Source: Dysgonamonadaceae bacterium (GTDB lineage: Bacteria > Bacteroidota > Bacteroidia > Bacteroidales > Azobacteroidaceae). From it: a DNA stretch of 53,270 nucleotides. How positions within the stretch are numbered: the first letter of the stretch is position 1; each line of letters begins with the position of its first letter. Below, piece after piece: positions 43,857 to 53,174 of the stretch. A program made the translations under genes and the position numbers. The notes under the pieces were generated by a model. That model had not been told where the DNA came from, made no database searches, and saw nothing but the letters and a program-made list of their open reading frames with translations. The stretch covers positions 1 through 53,270 of the forward strand of contig JAITQA010000070.1 in NCBI GenBank assembly GCA_031289145.1, given 5' to 3'.

Positions 43857-45284
43857 ATGAAACAAATTGGATTTTTTATAGTTTTCTTGCTTTTTTGTTT
43901 TGCTTCTTTTTCCCAACAAAAAGAAATCGGAATAACCTGTCGCTCCGGATTTACTTTTGAGATAAGCCAACAGAAAAATTGGGGATATGCCAAACCGGTA
44001 GTATTATCTGTTTTACCCAATACACCGGCTGAAGCAACAGGTCTCCGGGTCCATGATATTATTGAATCTATCAATGGCGAACCAACGGAAGGAAAAGACT
44101 ATGCAACCATTTTTTCGTGGCTGCAACGTTCCGCCAACGAACGGATATTGATAAACATCAGCAACTTGAAAGGGCGAAATAAGGCGATACGGTTGACGCC
44201 CTATTGCAATCTTAGTAACGCTATTACAGAGAAAGACCTGGCCGAAGTTTATGCTTTTTACAGCTTGGAAGATGCACAAAGCCGGTCTTTTACCTGTCCT
44301 TTCAAAACAAAAGTGAGTGAAAATGTAAATCTGAGTAATTATAAAACATTCGGTTTTTCAAAACCGGATGCCAAAAACCGGCAATTGGAAAATATTATTC
44401 AAGTTTCTGTTCGAAAGTGTTTGGAACAAAAAGGATTGGTGTACGCAGCCAAAAAACCGGATTTATTACTGGAATCCTATTACACTTATCAGAAAAATCC
44501 GAATTACCGATCGACAGGTAGCCTGAAAAAATTGCCTGTAGAAAGCCGGTACAATATGAATACCAAGCGTATGGAAAATTTGCCTATCTATTATAATCCG
44601 TTAATACATACCAATCAAGCAGCTTATTTCCTGAAGTTGAACATCCTTTTGATAGATCCGAATAAACGTGATACGAACCGCTTAATCTGGGAATGTGAAG
44701 CAAATGAGCTTTTGCAATCCGATTATCCGATAGAAGATTATGCCGATTTCCATATTCCTTTGATGCTCACGCAATATCCTTATCTTAAATCGACAGACCA
44801 AGTGCAATTCTTTTATAGCCGTTATCGTTATAATTATACAGGTATCGGGTATAATATGGACAACCTGAAAGAGATTATCCGTGTAGACCACGCAACCCCG
44901 GCAGAAGAAGCAGGTATGCTGACAGGGGATGTGGTAGAGAAAATCAATGGTATCAAATTTAACAACAACGCCAAATCAGCCGATAGCAAATACAAGCAAT
45001 TCATTCTGAATACCATGCCTTTCCGCAACGAAAAAACACAGTTTACCAATGCGGAAGGATTTACCAAGTGTATGTATTGGAATCCAATGGATTACGTCAG
45101 GGTATCTGATGCAATAAAGAAAACGGAATTTTCGGCCGTTTTTTCTTATTTGTTTTATTTTGAACCGTATATTAATTTATCCGGGTCAAATATTGTCAGT
45201 TTCAATATTGTCAGAGGAAAACAAAAGTTAACAATAAAAGTAAAACCGGTTATTGTTGAAGAAGAACTGTTTGAGAATCGGTAA
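43857..45284 (+). CDS. Periplasmic protein with two PDZ domains around a DUF4136-like domain
   Basis: This 475-residue exported protein has a signal peptide (MKQIGFFIVFLLFCFASFS-Q). A first PDZ domain lies at about 40-110 (VVLSVLPNTPAEATGLRVHDIIESINGE), then a middle domain at about 140-310 resembling DUF4136 (NYKTFGF; VRKCLEQKGLVYAAKKPDLLLESYY), then a second PDZ domain at about 330-400 (IIRVDHATPAEEAGMLTGDVVEKINGIKF). No protease active site was found, so it is likely a scaffold or sensor in the periplasm. It ends at a strong terminator. Confidence 0.7.
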   Translation: MKQIGFFIVFLLFCFASFSQQKEIGITCRSGFTFEISQQKNWGYAKPVVLSVLPNTPAEATGLRVHDIIESINGEPTEGKDYATIFSWLQRSANERILINISNLKGRNKAIRLTPYCNLSNAITEKDLAEVYAFYSLEDAQSRSFTCPFKTKVSENVNLSNYKTFGFSKPDAKNRQLENIIQVSVRKCLEQKGLVYAAKKPDLLLESYYTYQKNPNYRSTGSLKKLPVESRYNMNTKRMENLPIYYNPLIHTNQAAYFLKLNILLIDPNKRDTNRLIWECEANELLQSDYPIEDYADFHIPLMLTQYPYLKSTDQVQFFYSRYRYNYTGIGYNMDNLKEIIRVDHATPAEEAGMLTGDVVEKINGIKFNNNAKSADSKYKQFILNTMPFRNEKTQFTNAEGFTKCMYWNPMDYVRVSDAIKKTEFSAVFSYLFYFEPYINLSGSNIVSFNIVRGKQKLTIKVKPVIVEEELFENR

Positions 45285-45320
45285 ATGATGTATTCATATA
45301 GCAATACCTAAAATAAGTAT

Positions 45321-45353
45321 CCCGGATTTATTTCTTTCGTCAATAAATCCGGG
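45321..45353. terminator. Bidirectional terminator between converging genes
   Basis: CCCGGATTTATT (45321-45332) and AATAAATCCGGG (45342-45353) form a perfect 12-bp stem with a 9-base loop, lying between the PDZ gene (plus) and the OMP gene (minus). Flanking T-runs are weak. Confidence 0.7.
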
Positions 45354-45384
45354 AAGTATTTAGAATGAGAACCAGAAGAAGTAT

Positions 45385-46926
45385 TTAGAATTTATATCCT
45401 AATGTCAACAATCCCTTGTAGGTTTTGCTTTTAAAGGATGCCGGATAAGAATGTACAATTTGTTCATTTGTTTCAATATTTTTCACCGGCGTATAAAAAT
45501 ACAAATCACTATCCTGTTGCCGATAAATGAAAGCAAAATCTATGTAGAATTGCTGCGTAAAACGATAACCGATTCCGGCCGTGTAATACGTAGCATCTTC
45601 GTCAATCGTGTAATGCGGAACCGTTCCGGCTGTCATTACCTCTTTACCTCCTGATTTGAATGTAGCATCGTATGGATTTTGCATCAGTGCATATCCCAAA
45701 CGCCCGGAAAACTGCGGTGTAAAACGGTATTCTGCACCAATTCTTAAGGTAGAAGCGCTTTGAAAATCTTCACCGATGTATTGGTTATCGCTATACTCGC
45801 GGCCATTTCTGTCTTTCAGGTACATACTCGCATAATTTTTGGTTTCATAATCCAGACTGATTATGCCCTGGGTGCCGATAATTGCAGCAGCGCTGAAAGT
45901 CCATGTGTAAGGCGTTTGAAATTGATAATTCCAATTATCGGATGGCGTTGTTTGTCGCCCAACAAGGCTACCATCAATAAAAATATTATCCGGCGTTAAA
46001 TTAGCAAAGTAGTAATCGGTCAAGGAGTACCATATCGGTGAATGATAAGATACGCCCAAACGCAAAGCATCAATCGGTTTGACGATAAGGCCCGCTTTGA
46101 ACTGATATCCGGAAGCATTGGTTTCGAGGTAATTCTCCAAAGTAAAACCGCTACCGCCTGCGAAATCTTCACCATAATCGGACGACATGGAATAGTGTAT
46201 ATCCGTCAATGAGAAAGTGACGCCCCAGAAAAACTTGTCGGATATATTGGAACCCAGCGTAAAATCATACGCTTCAATATAACCTTTTTCCGTTACATTC
46301 ATTTTCGGACTTACGGTTTCACCCTCTGATAGCAGGCTTTCATACTCGTTACTTTTACCCGACTTTGGATTAATCAAACCGCCCTCCCATGCCAAAACGC
46401 TCAACCAAGGCGCATCACTATTGTAATTCAGGTATGCATCTTGGAAACCATTTGTTAAAGTCACCATATAATCAGTTAAAGAAGAAGACATATTGGAACC
46501 CGATGCGGAATATTTCCTGTCAAAATTTTTTACTCTGTTGTAGTTAAATCCGAAATTCAGGGCATATACGCCTGATTTTACCGATGGATAATAGCCAACA
46601 TAAGAGAGATTATCAAAATTGAACTTGGTTTTTCCCAAACTGTTAGGTGTTCCGTTCCAGCCGGCTTTGGCATCGGTTTCTACATTCACCGAAGCAACGC
46701 TCATATTGGCAACGATTTCCGAAGCGCGGTAAACACCTACACCTGCCGGATTAATCGCAACTCCAGTAACATCTCCGCCCAAAGCGCCGAATGCACCACC
46801 CATAGCCTGGCCGCGAGCTGTACCCGACAAATCATGGGTTGCGTAACGATGGGCGTCAATCTCTCCCTGACCAAATGCGTACGCACACACAAAGAGCGCT
46901 ATTACGAATAATAGATTTCGTTTCAT
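45385..46926 (-). CDS. Outer-membrane transport protein (OMPP1/FadL/TodX family)
   Basis: This 513-residue outer-membrane barrel has a signal peptide (MKRNLLFVIALFVCAYAFG-Q) and the family N-terminus DLSGTARGQAMGGAFGALGGDVTGVAINPAGVGVYRASEIVANMS. Late strands such as LRIGAEYRFTPQFSGRLGYALMQNPY and a final aromatic strand (LLTLGYKF) are typical. FadL-like channels take up hydrophobic compounds; the substrate here is unknown. It follows the disordered protein gene after 24 bases, so the two are probably co-transcribed. Confidence 0.82.
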   Translation of the reverse strand: MKRNLLFVIALFVCAYAFGQGEIDAHRYATHDLSGTARGQAMGGAFGALGGDVTGVAINPAGVGVYRASEIVANMSVASVNVETDAKAGWNGTPNSLGKTKFNFDNLSYVGYYPSVKSGVYALNFGFNYNRVKNFDRKYSASGSNMSSSLTDYMVTLTNGFQDAYLNYNSDAPWLSVLAWEGGLINPKSGKSNEYESLLSEGETVSPKMNVTEKGYIEAYDFTLGSNISDKFFWGVTFSLTDIHYSMSSDYGEDFAGGSGFTLENYLETNASGYQFKAGLIVKPIDALRLGVSYHSPIWYSLTDYYFANLTPDNIFIDGSLVGRQTTPSDNWNYQFQTPYTWTFSAAAIIGTQGIISLDYETKNYASMYLKDRNGREYSDNQYIGEDFQSASTLRIGAEYRFTPQFSGRLGYALMQNPYDATFKSGGKEVMTAGTVPHYTIDEDATYYTAGIGYRFTQQFYIDFAFIYRQQDSDLYFYTPVKNIETNEQIVHSYPASFKSKTYKGLLTLGYKF

Positions 46927-46950
46927 AACATTTACTATTTGAATAAAATT

Positions 46951-48117
46951 TTATCTTCTACCACTACTGCTGCCGGATGAACGGCCGCCACCGCTACTAC
47001 TTGTACTTCCGCTACTGCTGCTGCCGCTGCTACTGCTTACGGATGAAGACCGGGTAGAGCTTCCGCTGCTATAACTCGTTGAAGGACTTGAAGAACTCGA
47101 AGAGCGGGTTGTCGGTGTGGATGAACTCCTCGAAGGAGTGCTGCTACTCTGAGGGGACGCAGTAGTCGTCGTACGGGTACGAGTCGTTGCGTTCACGTTC
47201 TCGCGGCTACTGCTTTGACGTGTTGTGGTAGTCGTCGTACGGGCTCCCGATTCACGTGTTGTTGTTCCTGCTGAACGTGTCGTGACACTTCCTCTTCCGG
47301 AGGATGAGGAACGAATCGTAGCGCCGTCACTTGCTCGACTGGAACTTCTGGTGGAACCATAGCTTCCTGATCTTGTGGAATTTGAGCTTCTGGAACTGTA
47401 AGCGTTACTTCTTCGTCCGTTTTCATAATTGTTTCCGTTGTTATAATATCCGCCGCCGCCATAATAATGACCGCCGCCGTATCCGTAATAGCCGCCCCAT
47501 CCATAATGATAGCCCGGATAGTACCCATACCCACCGCCGTACCAAGGCGAATACCAACCGCCATAGTACCAGGGGTCATACCAGGATGAATACCGGCCAT
47601 ACCAGCCGTGGTAATGCCAAGGTGAGTACCATGAGTTGTAATACCATGGGTCATACCAACCGGAATAAGGGCTGGAATACATATTGATGGATATCCCGGC
47701 TTGAGTAGGCTCCTCGAAATCCAACTCGTAATTTTCGCCGTCGTAATATATATTTACATTATCTGCGCCGACAATGGTGATTTTGGACGGATCGTGAAAC
47801 TTTACAATCCGTTGCGTTAATTCACCATCGACATATTCGACAATCGTATCACTGTATTCAACCGGTTCATCTACATAATAATCGTCATTTATATAACGCC
47901 TGTTGTATTCATCTACATCTCTTTCGTCCGAAACTGTAGCTTTTACCACAACCGGAGATGCTTTTTCCTTAACGGCAACAACCTCTTTTTCCTGAGGCGC
48001 CGCTTTCTTGTTTTTGGAGGAATAATAGATATCATCTCCAAATGCATCGTTCTGAGCTATCGCGAAAAACGGGATGAGCGCCAGAACAAACAACGTATAC
48101 CATCTAATTGTTTTCAT
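46951..48117 (-). CDS. Exported low-complexity protein, Tyr/Trp/Gly-rich then Ser/Thr/Arg-rich
   Basis: This protein is 388 residues when started at the ATG at 48117, which gives a clean signal peptide (MKTIRWYTLFVLALIPFFAIA-Q); an upstream ATG at 48159 adds 14 residues and spoils it. Residues 60-140 look folded (VDEYNRRYINDDYYVDEP...). Residues 148-230 are a Tyr/Trp/Gly/Pro-rich stretch with a duplicated unit of about 25 residues built on WYDPWYY and WYSPW. Residues 235-388 are almost only Ser, Arg, Thr and Gly, with a basic end. I know no function; such sequences are disordered and may stick to surfaces or phase-separate. It is the first gene of a pair with the OMP gene. Confidence 0.75.
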   Translation of the reverse strand: MKTIRWYTLFVLALIPFFAIAQNDAFGDDIYYSSKNKKAAPQEKEVVAVKEKASPVVVKATVSDERDVDEYNRRYINDDYYVDEPVEYSDTIVEYVDGELTQRIVKFHDPSKITIVGADNVNIYYDGENYELDFEEPTQAGISINMYSSPYSGWYDPWYYNSWYSPWHYHGWYGRYSSWYDPWYYGGWYSPWYGGGYGYYPGYHYGWGGYYGYGGGHYYGGGGYYNNGNNYENGRRSNAYSSRSSNSTRSGSYGSTRSSSRASDGATIRSSSSGRGSVTTRSAGTTTRESGARTTTTTTRQSSSRENVNATTRTRTTTTASPQSSSTPSRSSSTPTTRSSSSSSPSTSYSSGSSTRSSSVSSSSGSSSSGSTSSSGGGRSSGSSSGRR

Positions 48118-48216
48118 AGCACAATTTTTTTTAATATTAATAATCTCGCTCTGTTTCATATTATTTAGACCGGAAAAATACCCATTAGTTTAAAAACAAG
48201 ACTATTTTTCTTGATA

Positions 48217-48224
48217 CAAAAATA
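48217..48224 (-). promoter_or_regulatory. -7 box of the low-complexity protein/OMP operon
   Basis: On the minus strand this is TATTTTTG (TAnnTTTG), about 95 bases before the ATG at 48117. Confidence 0.45.
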
Positions 48225-48288
48225 AGAATTGTTATCCGCATATACAAGTATTTTATATTATTTAACTAATAATTTGATTTTTTCGTAT

Positions 48289-48296
48289 TATCTTTG
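48289..48296 (+). promoter_or_regulatory. -7 box (TATCTTTG) immediately before ygiQ
   Basis: This perfect TAnnTTTG ends four bases before the ATG at 48301, so transcription would start at or next to the start codon and give a leaderless mRNA. Confidence 0.6.
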
Positions 48297-48300
48297 CAGC

Positions 48301-50121
48301 ATGATGCAGCATAAAAAATTGACGGATTGGTTACCTACCACGAAAAAAGAAGTGGAATTGCGGGGATGGGAAGATTTGGATGTTATCTTTTTCACGGGCG
48401 ACGCCTATGTCGACCATCCTTCTTTCGGAGCGGCCGTGATAGGCAGAACATTGGAAGCAATGGGCTTACGGATAGCAATTGTTCCCCAGCCCAATTGGCG
48501 GGATGACCTGCGGGATTTTAAGAAACTCGGAACTCCACGGCTGTTTTTTGCCGTTTCGGCGGGGGCGATGGATTCGATGGTCAACAAATACACGGCTAAC
48601 AAACGCTTGCGGTCGGAAGATGCCTACACGCCCGATGCCCGTACCGATATGCGCCCCGAATACCCCAGCATCGTCTATTCCGGTATGCTGAAAAATCTTT
48701 TTCCGGATGTTCCGGTCATCCTGGGCGGTATAGAAGCCTCCTTGCGGCGCCTGTCGCATTATGACTATTGGCAAGATAAACTTTTACCGGGCATACTGAC
48801 CTCCTCTCATGCAGATATCTTGGTGTACGGAAACGGGGAAAAAGCCATATCAGCCATTGCAACAGCCATGCGGAACGGAACGGAAATCAAGGATTTGACC
48901 ACAATCCCCCAAACGGTTTTTATCCAAAAGGAATATCTTGAAAATAAAGGTGATATCGTATTAAATTCTTTCGAGTCCTGCCTGAGCGACAAACGCAAAC
49001 AAGCGGCTAACTTCAGTTCTATCGAAGAAGAATCAAACCGGATGAAAGCCGGTCGGCTGATACAGAAAACCGGTACGGATTATATCTTGGTTAATCCGCC
49101 TTTTCCTCCGATGACTACCACGGAGATTGATGCCTGTTACGACTTGCCTTATACCCGCCTGCCGCATCCCAAGTACAAAGACAAAAGGATTCCCGCCTAC
49201 GAAATGATTAGACATTCGGTGAACATACACCGCGGCTGTTTCGGCGGATGCGCTTTTTGTACGATTTCGGCGCATCAGGGCAAGTTCATTGCTTCGCGTT
49301 CAAAAAAATCTATCCTGAAAGAAGTGAAAGTCATCACGGAAATGCCGGATTTCAAAGGATATATCAGCGACTTGGGAGGCCCTTCGGCCAATATGTACGG
49401 GATGAAAGGTAAAGACCTGAAAATCTGCGAAAACTGTAAAAAACCTTCCTGCATTTTCCCGCTCGTATGCAAAAATCTGCATGCCGACCATCGCCCCTTG
49501 TTGGAAATCTACCGGGCAGTGGACAGTATGCCGGGTATTAAAAAGTCGTTTATCGGGAGCGGTATTCGTTACGACCTGTTAGTCAATCTGTTTGAAGATG
49601 GAGAACTGAATAAGGCCGCCCGTGATTATACGGTGGAACTGATAAGCAAGCATGTTTCCGGAAGATTGAAAGTTGCGCCTGAGCATACCGCCAACGAAAC
49701 CCTCAACTGTATCCGCAAGCCTGATTTTTCCGTTTTCCACCGGTTCAGAAAAATTTTCGATAAAATCAACAGGGAAGAAGGATTAAACCAGCAATTGATT
49801 CCTTATTTTATCAGTTCGCATCCGGCCTGTACCGAAGTGGATATGGCAGAACTGGCTGTGATTACCAAGGATTTGGACTTTCACCCGGAACAGATACAGG
49901 ACTTTACTCCGACCCCGATGACTTTATCTACCGAAATTTTTTATACGGGACTGCATCCTTATACCCTGAAACCGGTGTTTACGGCAAAAACAAAGGAAGA
50001 AAAACTCAACCAGCGCAAATATTTTTTCTGGTATGACAAAACTTACCGGCAAAGCATTATCCAATCGTTAAACAAACTGAAGCGCCCCGACTTGATTAAG
50101 CAATTATTCGGGAGAGGATAA
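48301..50121 (+). CDS. ygiQ: YgiQ family radical SAM protein
   Basis: This 606-residue protein has the cluster motif CFGGCAFC (Cys313, 317, 320) in the family signature HRGCFGGCAFCTISAHQGKFIASRS; the N-terminal B12-binding-like region and YgiQ N-terminal domain (about 1-290) and the C-terminal DUF3362-type tail are present. The biochemical role is not established. The start is the ATG at 48301 (MMQHKKLTDWLPTTKKE); an in-frame ATG at 48229 lies before the promoter box. Its end overlaps the converging U32 gene by 18 bases. Confidence 0.88.
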   Translation: MMQHKKLTDWLPTTKKEVELRGWEDLDVIFFTGDAYVDHPSFGAAVIGRTLEAMGLRIAIVPQPNWRDDLRDFKKLGTPRLFFAVSAGAMDSMVNKYTANKRLRSEDAYTPDARTDMRPEYPSIVYSGMLKNLFPDVPVILGGIEASLRRLSHYDYWQDKLLPGILTSSHADILVYGNGEKAISAIATAMRNGTEIKDLTTIPQTVFIQKEYLENKGDIVLNSFESCLSDKRKQAANFSSIEEESNRMKAGRLIQKTGTDYILVNPPFPPMTTTEIDACYDLPYTRLPHPKYKDKRIPAYEMIRHSVNIHRGCFGGCAFCTISAHQGKFIASRSKKSILKEVKVITEMPDFKGYISDLGGPSANMYGMKGKDLKICENCKKPSCIFPLVCKNLHADHRPLLEIYRAVDSMPGIKKSFIGSGIRYDLLVNLFEDGELNKAARDYTVELISKHVSGRLKVAPEHTANETLNCIRKPDFSVFHRFRKIFDKINREEGLNQQLIPYFISSHPACTEVDMAELAVITKDLDFHPEQIQDFTPTPMTLSTEIFYTGLHPYTLKPVFTAKTKEEKLNQRKYFFWYDKTYRQSIIQSLNKLKRPDLIKQLFGRG

Positions 50122-51930
50122 TACTTGCATCTCACATTTGTTACAGTCGAATTGCAATACCAGTCGATTTTTACCGGAGAGCAGATAGAGCGGCTCCTTA
50201 TAATCCCGGAGTGCATGGACGTCTTTCTTACAACGTCCTGATTGGTAAAGGATACAATGTTTAGTGAACATCAACGGAACATTTTCTGCCGCTCGGATTT
50301 CAAAAGCGGGCATTATGTCCTTGGCGCCGCGGCTGACATAAAAAGTTGTTGCATGGGCATTGGCTACATTGGCCAGATAGCTCAAGGAGGTTGCAACAGA
50401 CTGTTGGGCTTGCAAAATACGGGCAGGAGATTTGCGGAAATAAGCAATTTTTCGTGCGGACAGCAAGCGTTCTACCGTCTGCCGTTTCAGTTCACTCAAG
50501 ATGGAGGACGGTATAAACCGGTTGCCCTGAAGCGAGAGATTCAGTTTTTCCAACTCAAAAGGAGTGTTGCCCAATTTGGATAGCTGATACAGGATATTTT
50601 CACCGGCATTTTTTTGCGCCTGTTCTTTCGGAAAAGCAGTTGTCACACTTGCCCGGCAATCGTCTTCATCGGTAGCGGTCAGGGTAAAACCGAAATTGTT
50701 TTCTTCCAGGTCGAAAACCAATCCGATTTTTCTTTCGGCCGATTTTTTCGACAAGGTTTTTTCAAATTCATGGTCATAATTGCGGGAAAGCGATATACCG
50801 GAACGCAAAACCGGCATTTCGGCCGGGAAAATACGATTCCCTTCAACACGGTTTACCCGGAAGCCTTGCAATTCTTTTCGCTCATTGATAAAGCACAAGC
50901 CATCGCCGTTGTGCAGGATTTTTTGTCCGGAAACCGTAAAATAATTTCGTCCCAAATCTTTTACGTTCCCAACCGCTTCTCCCTGTGATTTAGGCGTATA
51001 GGGAGAAGCTGAGTTTTTGTCTCTTCCATTGAGAAAATAGGCGGTAAATCCCCGATTGAAACTTTTCTGCGGGTCCGGCACAAAAAAAGGAACACTTCTG
51101 CCGGACGAAGCGCGGGTATATTCCGGTCTTTTTTCGAAAATGGCGTCTAATTTCTGCCGGTACCAGGCCGTAACATTTTTTACATACGCTGTTTCTTTCA
51201 GCCGACCTTCGATTTTCAGGGAGGAGACGCCTGCATCCAGCAGTTCTTCGAGATGCTCCGTGCGATTCAGGTCTTTCAGGGACAAAAGGTGTTTGCTTTG
51301 TACCAAAACCTTACCTGAAGCATCTATAAGGGTGTAAGGCAGGCGACAGAACTGGGCGCACTCGCCGCGATTAGCGCTTCTGCCCGTAAAATTTTGACTG
51401 ATATAACATTGCCCGCTATAGGATACACACAAGGCGCCATGTATAAAAACCTCCAGGTTCATTTTGGTCTCTCCGGCAATTTCCTTGATTTCGCGCAGAG
51501 AAAGTTCACGCGCCAGAATGGCTTGGGAGAAACCGGCATTTTCTAAAAACCGGATTTTTTCGATATTGCGATTGTCGCATTGCGTGCTGGCATGCAAGGG
51601 AATAGGAGGTAAATCAAGATTCAGGATACCCATATCCTGGATAATCAGGGCATCCACTCCCATGGCGTAAAATGCACCAATCATTTTTTCCACCTCTTGA
51701 AATTCGGAATCATATAGAATTGTGTTCAAAGCGACATAGACTTTGGCCCAATACGTATGGGCGTATTCCGTCAGTTTTCGTATATCGTCTAAAGAATTTC
51801 CTGCTGAAGCGCGTGCACTGAAACGTGGAGCGCCGATATAAACGGCATCGGCTCCATGGTTGACCGCTTCAATTCCGATTTCCATATTGCCTGCGGGAGA
51901 CAGCAGTTCGATTTTTCGCGCAAGTTTCAT
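50104..51930 (-). CDS. U32 family peptidase / tRNA or rRNA hydroxylation factor
   Basis: This 608-residue protein has the U32 signature EVFIHGALCVSYSGQCYIS with its cysteines, the N-terminal KIELLSPAGNMEIGIEAVNHGADAVYIGAPRFSARA barrel start, and further Cys pairs near the C-terminus (CILYQSGRCKKD; FDCNKCEM). Members include RlhA and TrhP, which hydroxylate RNA with prephenate-derived chemistry, as well as collagenase-like proteins, so the peptidase label is historical. The ATG directly abuts the metA stop (51930/51931), indicating one transcript. Confidence 0.85.
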   Translation of the reverse strand: MKLARKIELLSPAGNMEIGIEAVNHGADAVYIGAPRFSARASAGNSLDDIRKLTEYAHTYWAKVYVALNTILYDSEFQEVEKMIGAFYAMGVDALIIQDMGILNLDLPPIPLHASTQCDNRNIEKIRFLENAGFSQAILARELSLREIKEIAGETKMNLEVFIHGALCVSYSGQCYISQNFTGRSANRGECAQFCRLPYTLIDASGKVLVQSKHLLSLKDLNRTEHLEELLDAGVSSLKIEGRLKETAYVKNVTAWYRQKLDAIFEKRPEYTRASSGRSVPFFVPDPQKSFNRGFTAYFLNGRDKNSASPYTPKSQGEAVGNVKDLGRNYFTVSGQKILHNGDGLCFINERKELQGFRVNRVEGNRIFPAEMPVLRSGISLSRNYDHEFEKTLSKKSAERKIGLVFDLEENNFGFTLTATDEDDCRASVTTAFPKEQAQKNAGENILYQLSKLGNTPFELEKLNLSLQGNRFIPSSILSELKRQTVERLLSARKIAYFRKSPARILQAQQSVATSLSYLANVANAHATTFYVSRGAKDIMPAFEIRAAENVPLMFTKHCILYQSGRCKKDVHALRDYKEPLYLLSGKNRLVLQFDCNKCEMQVLSSPE

Positions 51931-52872
51931 TCAAGTATCAAGTTTTCCCAAAGATGCAATTTCATCCGTATTGAAAGGCGTTGCCTGGTACACGTAATAG
52001 TTTAGCCAGTTTTTGAACAGCAAGTGGGCATGGGCACGCCAATGCACCTTGATATTTTTTTCATCGGGAATATTGTTTTCGTAATAATTGCAGGGAATAG
52101 CAATAGGTAATCCTTTGTTCATATCACGGCAATATTCGTTATGCAGCGTAACAGAAGTATATTCCGAGTGGCCGGTAATGAAAATTTCGCGACCACCCCG
52201 TGACATGACAATATTGACACCCGATTCGGCCGATTCTGAGAGGAGATTCAGACCGGGTGCACGGAGAATATCTTCGCGGCGTATTTCGGTATGCCGACTG
52301 TGCGGCACATAGAATTCATCATCGAATCCGCGGAACAAGGCCTTATTCGGGTCGATCAGCGTATGTTTGAAAATGCCGAACATTTTCCGTTCGAGGGGAT
52401 ATTTCGGGATGCGGTGAAAGTGATACAAGCCTGCTTGCGCCGCCCAACAGATATATAAGGTGGAAGTGACATGTTTGGCTGCCCAATCGAATATTTCGGT
52501 CAACTCTTCCCAATAATTGACGGATTCATAATCAAACAGCTCTACCGGTGCACCGGTGATAATCATGCCGTCATAATTGTTTTTACGAATGTCTTCGAAG
52601 TTTTTATAAAACGTAGATAAATGTTCTTGGGGCGTATTCTTGCTATCATGCGTTTTCATTTTCAGAAAATCCACTTCCACCTGAAGCGGACTGTTGGACA
52701 GCAGACGCACAAAATCGGTTTCCGTAACAATCTTCACCGGCATAAGATTCAGCAAAGCGACTTTCAAAGGACGAATATCCTGCGTAGAAGCACGTAAATC
52801 GTCCATCACAAAAATATTTTCTTTCTTAAGTATCTCTACTGCCGGTAAATTATGGGGTATATTTAATGGCAT
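51931..52872 (-). CDS. metA: Homoserine O-acetyltransferase (MetA family)
   Basis: This 313-residue enzyme activates homoserine for methionine synthesis. The catalytic residues fall at the standard family numbers: Cys142 (YICWAAQAGLYH), His235 and Glu237 (TGHSEY). Residue 111 is Glu (GAPVELFDY), the residue associated with acetyl-CoA use, while succinyl-CoA enzymes have Gly there. The product would be O-acetylhomoserine, the substrate of the metY enzyme at 42599. It is the first gene of an operon with the U32 gene; the promoter is at 52897-52904. Confidence 0.93.
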   Translation of the reverse strand: MPLNIPHNLPAVEILKKENIFVMDDLRASTQDIRPLKVALLNLMPVKIVTETDFVRLLSNSPLQVEVDFLKMKTHDSKNTPQEHLSTFYKNFEDIRKNNYDGMIITGAPVELFDYESVNYWEELTEIFDWAAKHVTSTLYICWAAQAGLYHFHRIPKYPLERKMFGIFKHTLIDPNKALFRGFDDEFYVPHSRHTEIRREDILRAPGLNLLSESAESGVNIVMSRGGREIFITGHSEYTSVTLHNEYCRDMNKGLPIAIPCNYYENNIPDEKNIKVHWRAHAHLLFKNWLNYYVYQATPFNTDEIASLGKLDT

Positions 52873-52896
52873 ATTTCAATTAAATTTATCAGTCCG

Positions 52897-52904
52897 CAAA
52901 GGTA
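52897..52904 (-). promoter_or_regulatory. -7 box of metA
   Basis: On the minus strand this is TACCTTTG (TAnnTTTG), with a start near 52892 and a leader of only about 20 bases. That leaves no room for a SAM riboswitch. Confidence 0.6.
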
Positions 52905-53174
52905 GTATTTTTTTTGGAATTTTTAAATGCGTTTTGTCATGGCTAAAACTTTTTTTGAGGTGCTATTTTTTTGTGGAATAAATCGTTTACAGGGTAGTCT
53001 GCCCGAAAGGCAAGCGATCAGTCATGTTCGGAAGATTTTTCGGCATGTTAAGTGATTAACGATTAGCATGGGATGTCTCCACTCCGCTTCGCTCCGGTCG
53101 ACATGTCGACAACATATTTTGAGAGAGGGAAGAGTAGGATTGAAAGAAGTACTGTTAAGTAAATTATATTTTGC
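52905..53174. other. Non-coding stretch upstream of metA
   Basis: No credible gene. It contains a GTCGACATGTCGAC palindrome near 53096-53109, preceded by a GC-rich segment (about 53070-53100, CACTCCGCTTCGCTCCGG) of the kind seen in dispersed intergenic repeats. No tRNA or other RNA was recognised. Confidence 0.5.

Noticed and set aside
47193-47687. Long frames on both strands across the low-complexity gene (Met/Thr/Gly-rich or His/Arg-rich products)
   Set aside because: They arise from the repetitive Ser/Tyr/Gly codons of the real minus-strand gene and have no signal peptide or family features.
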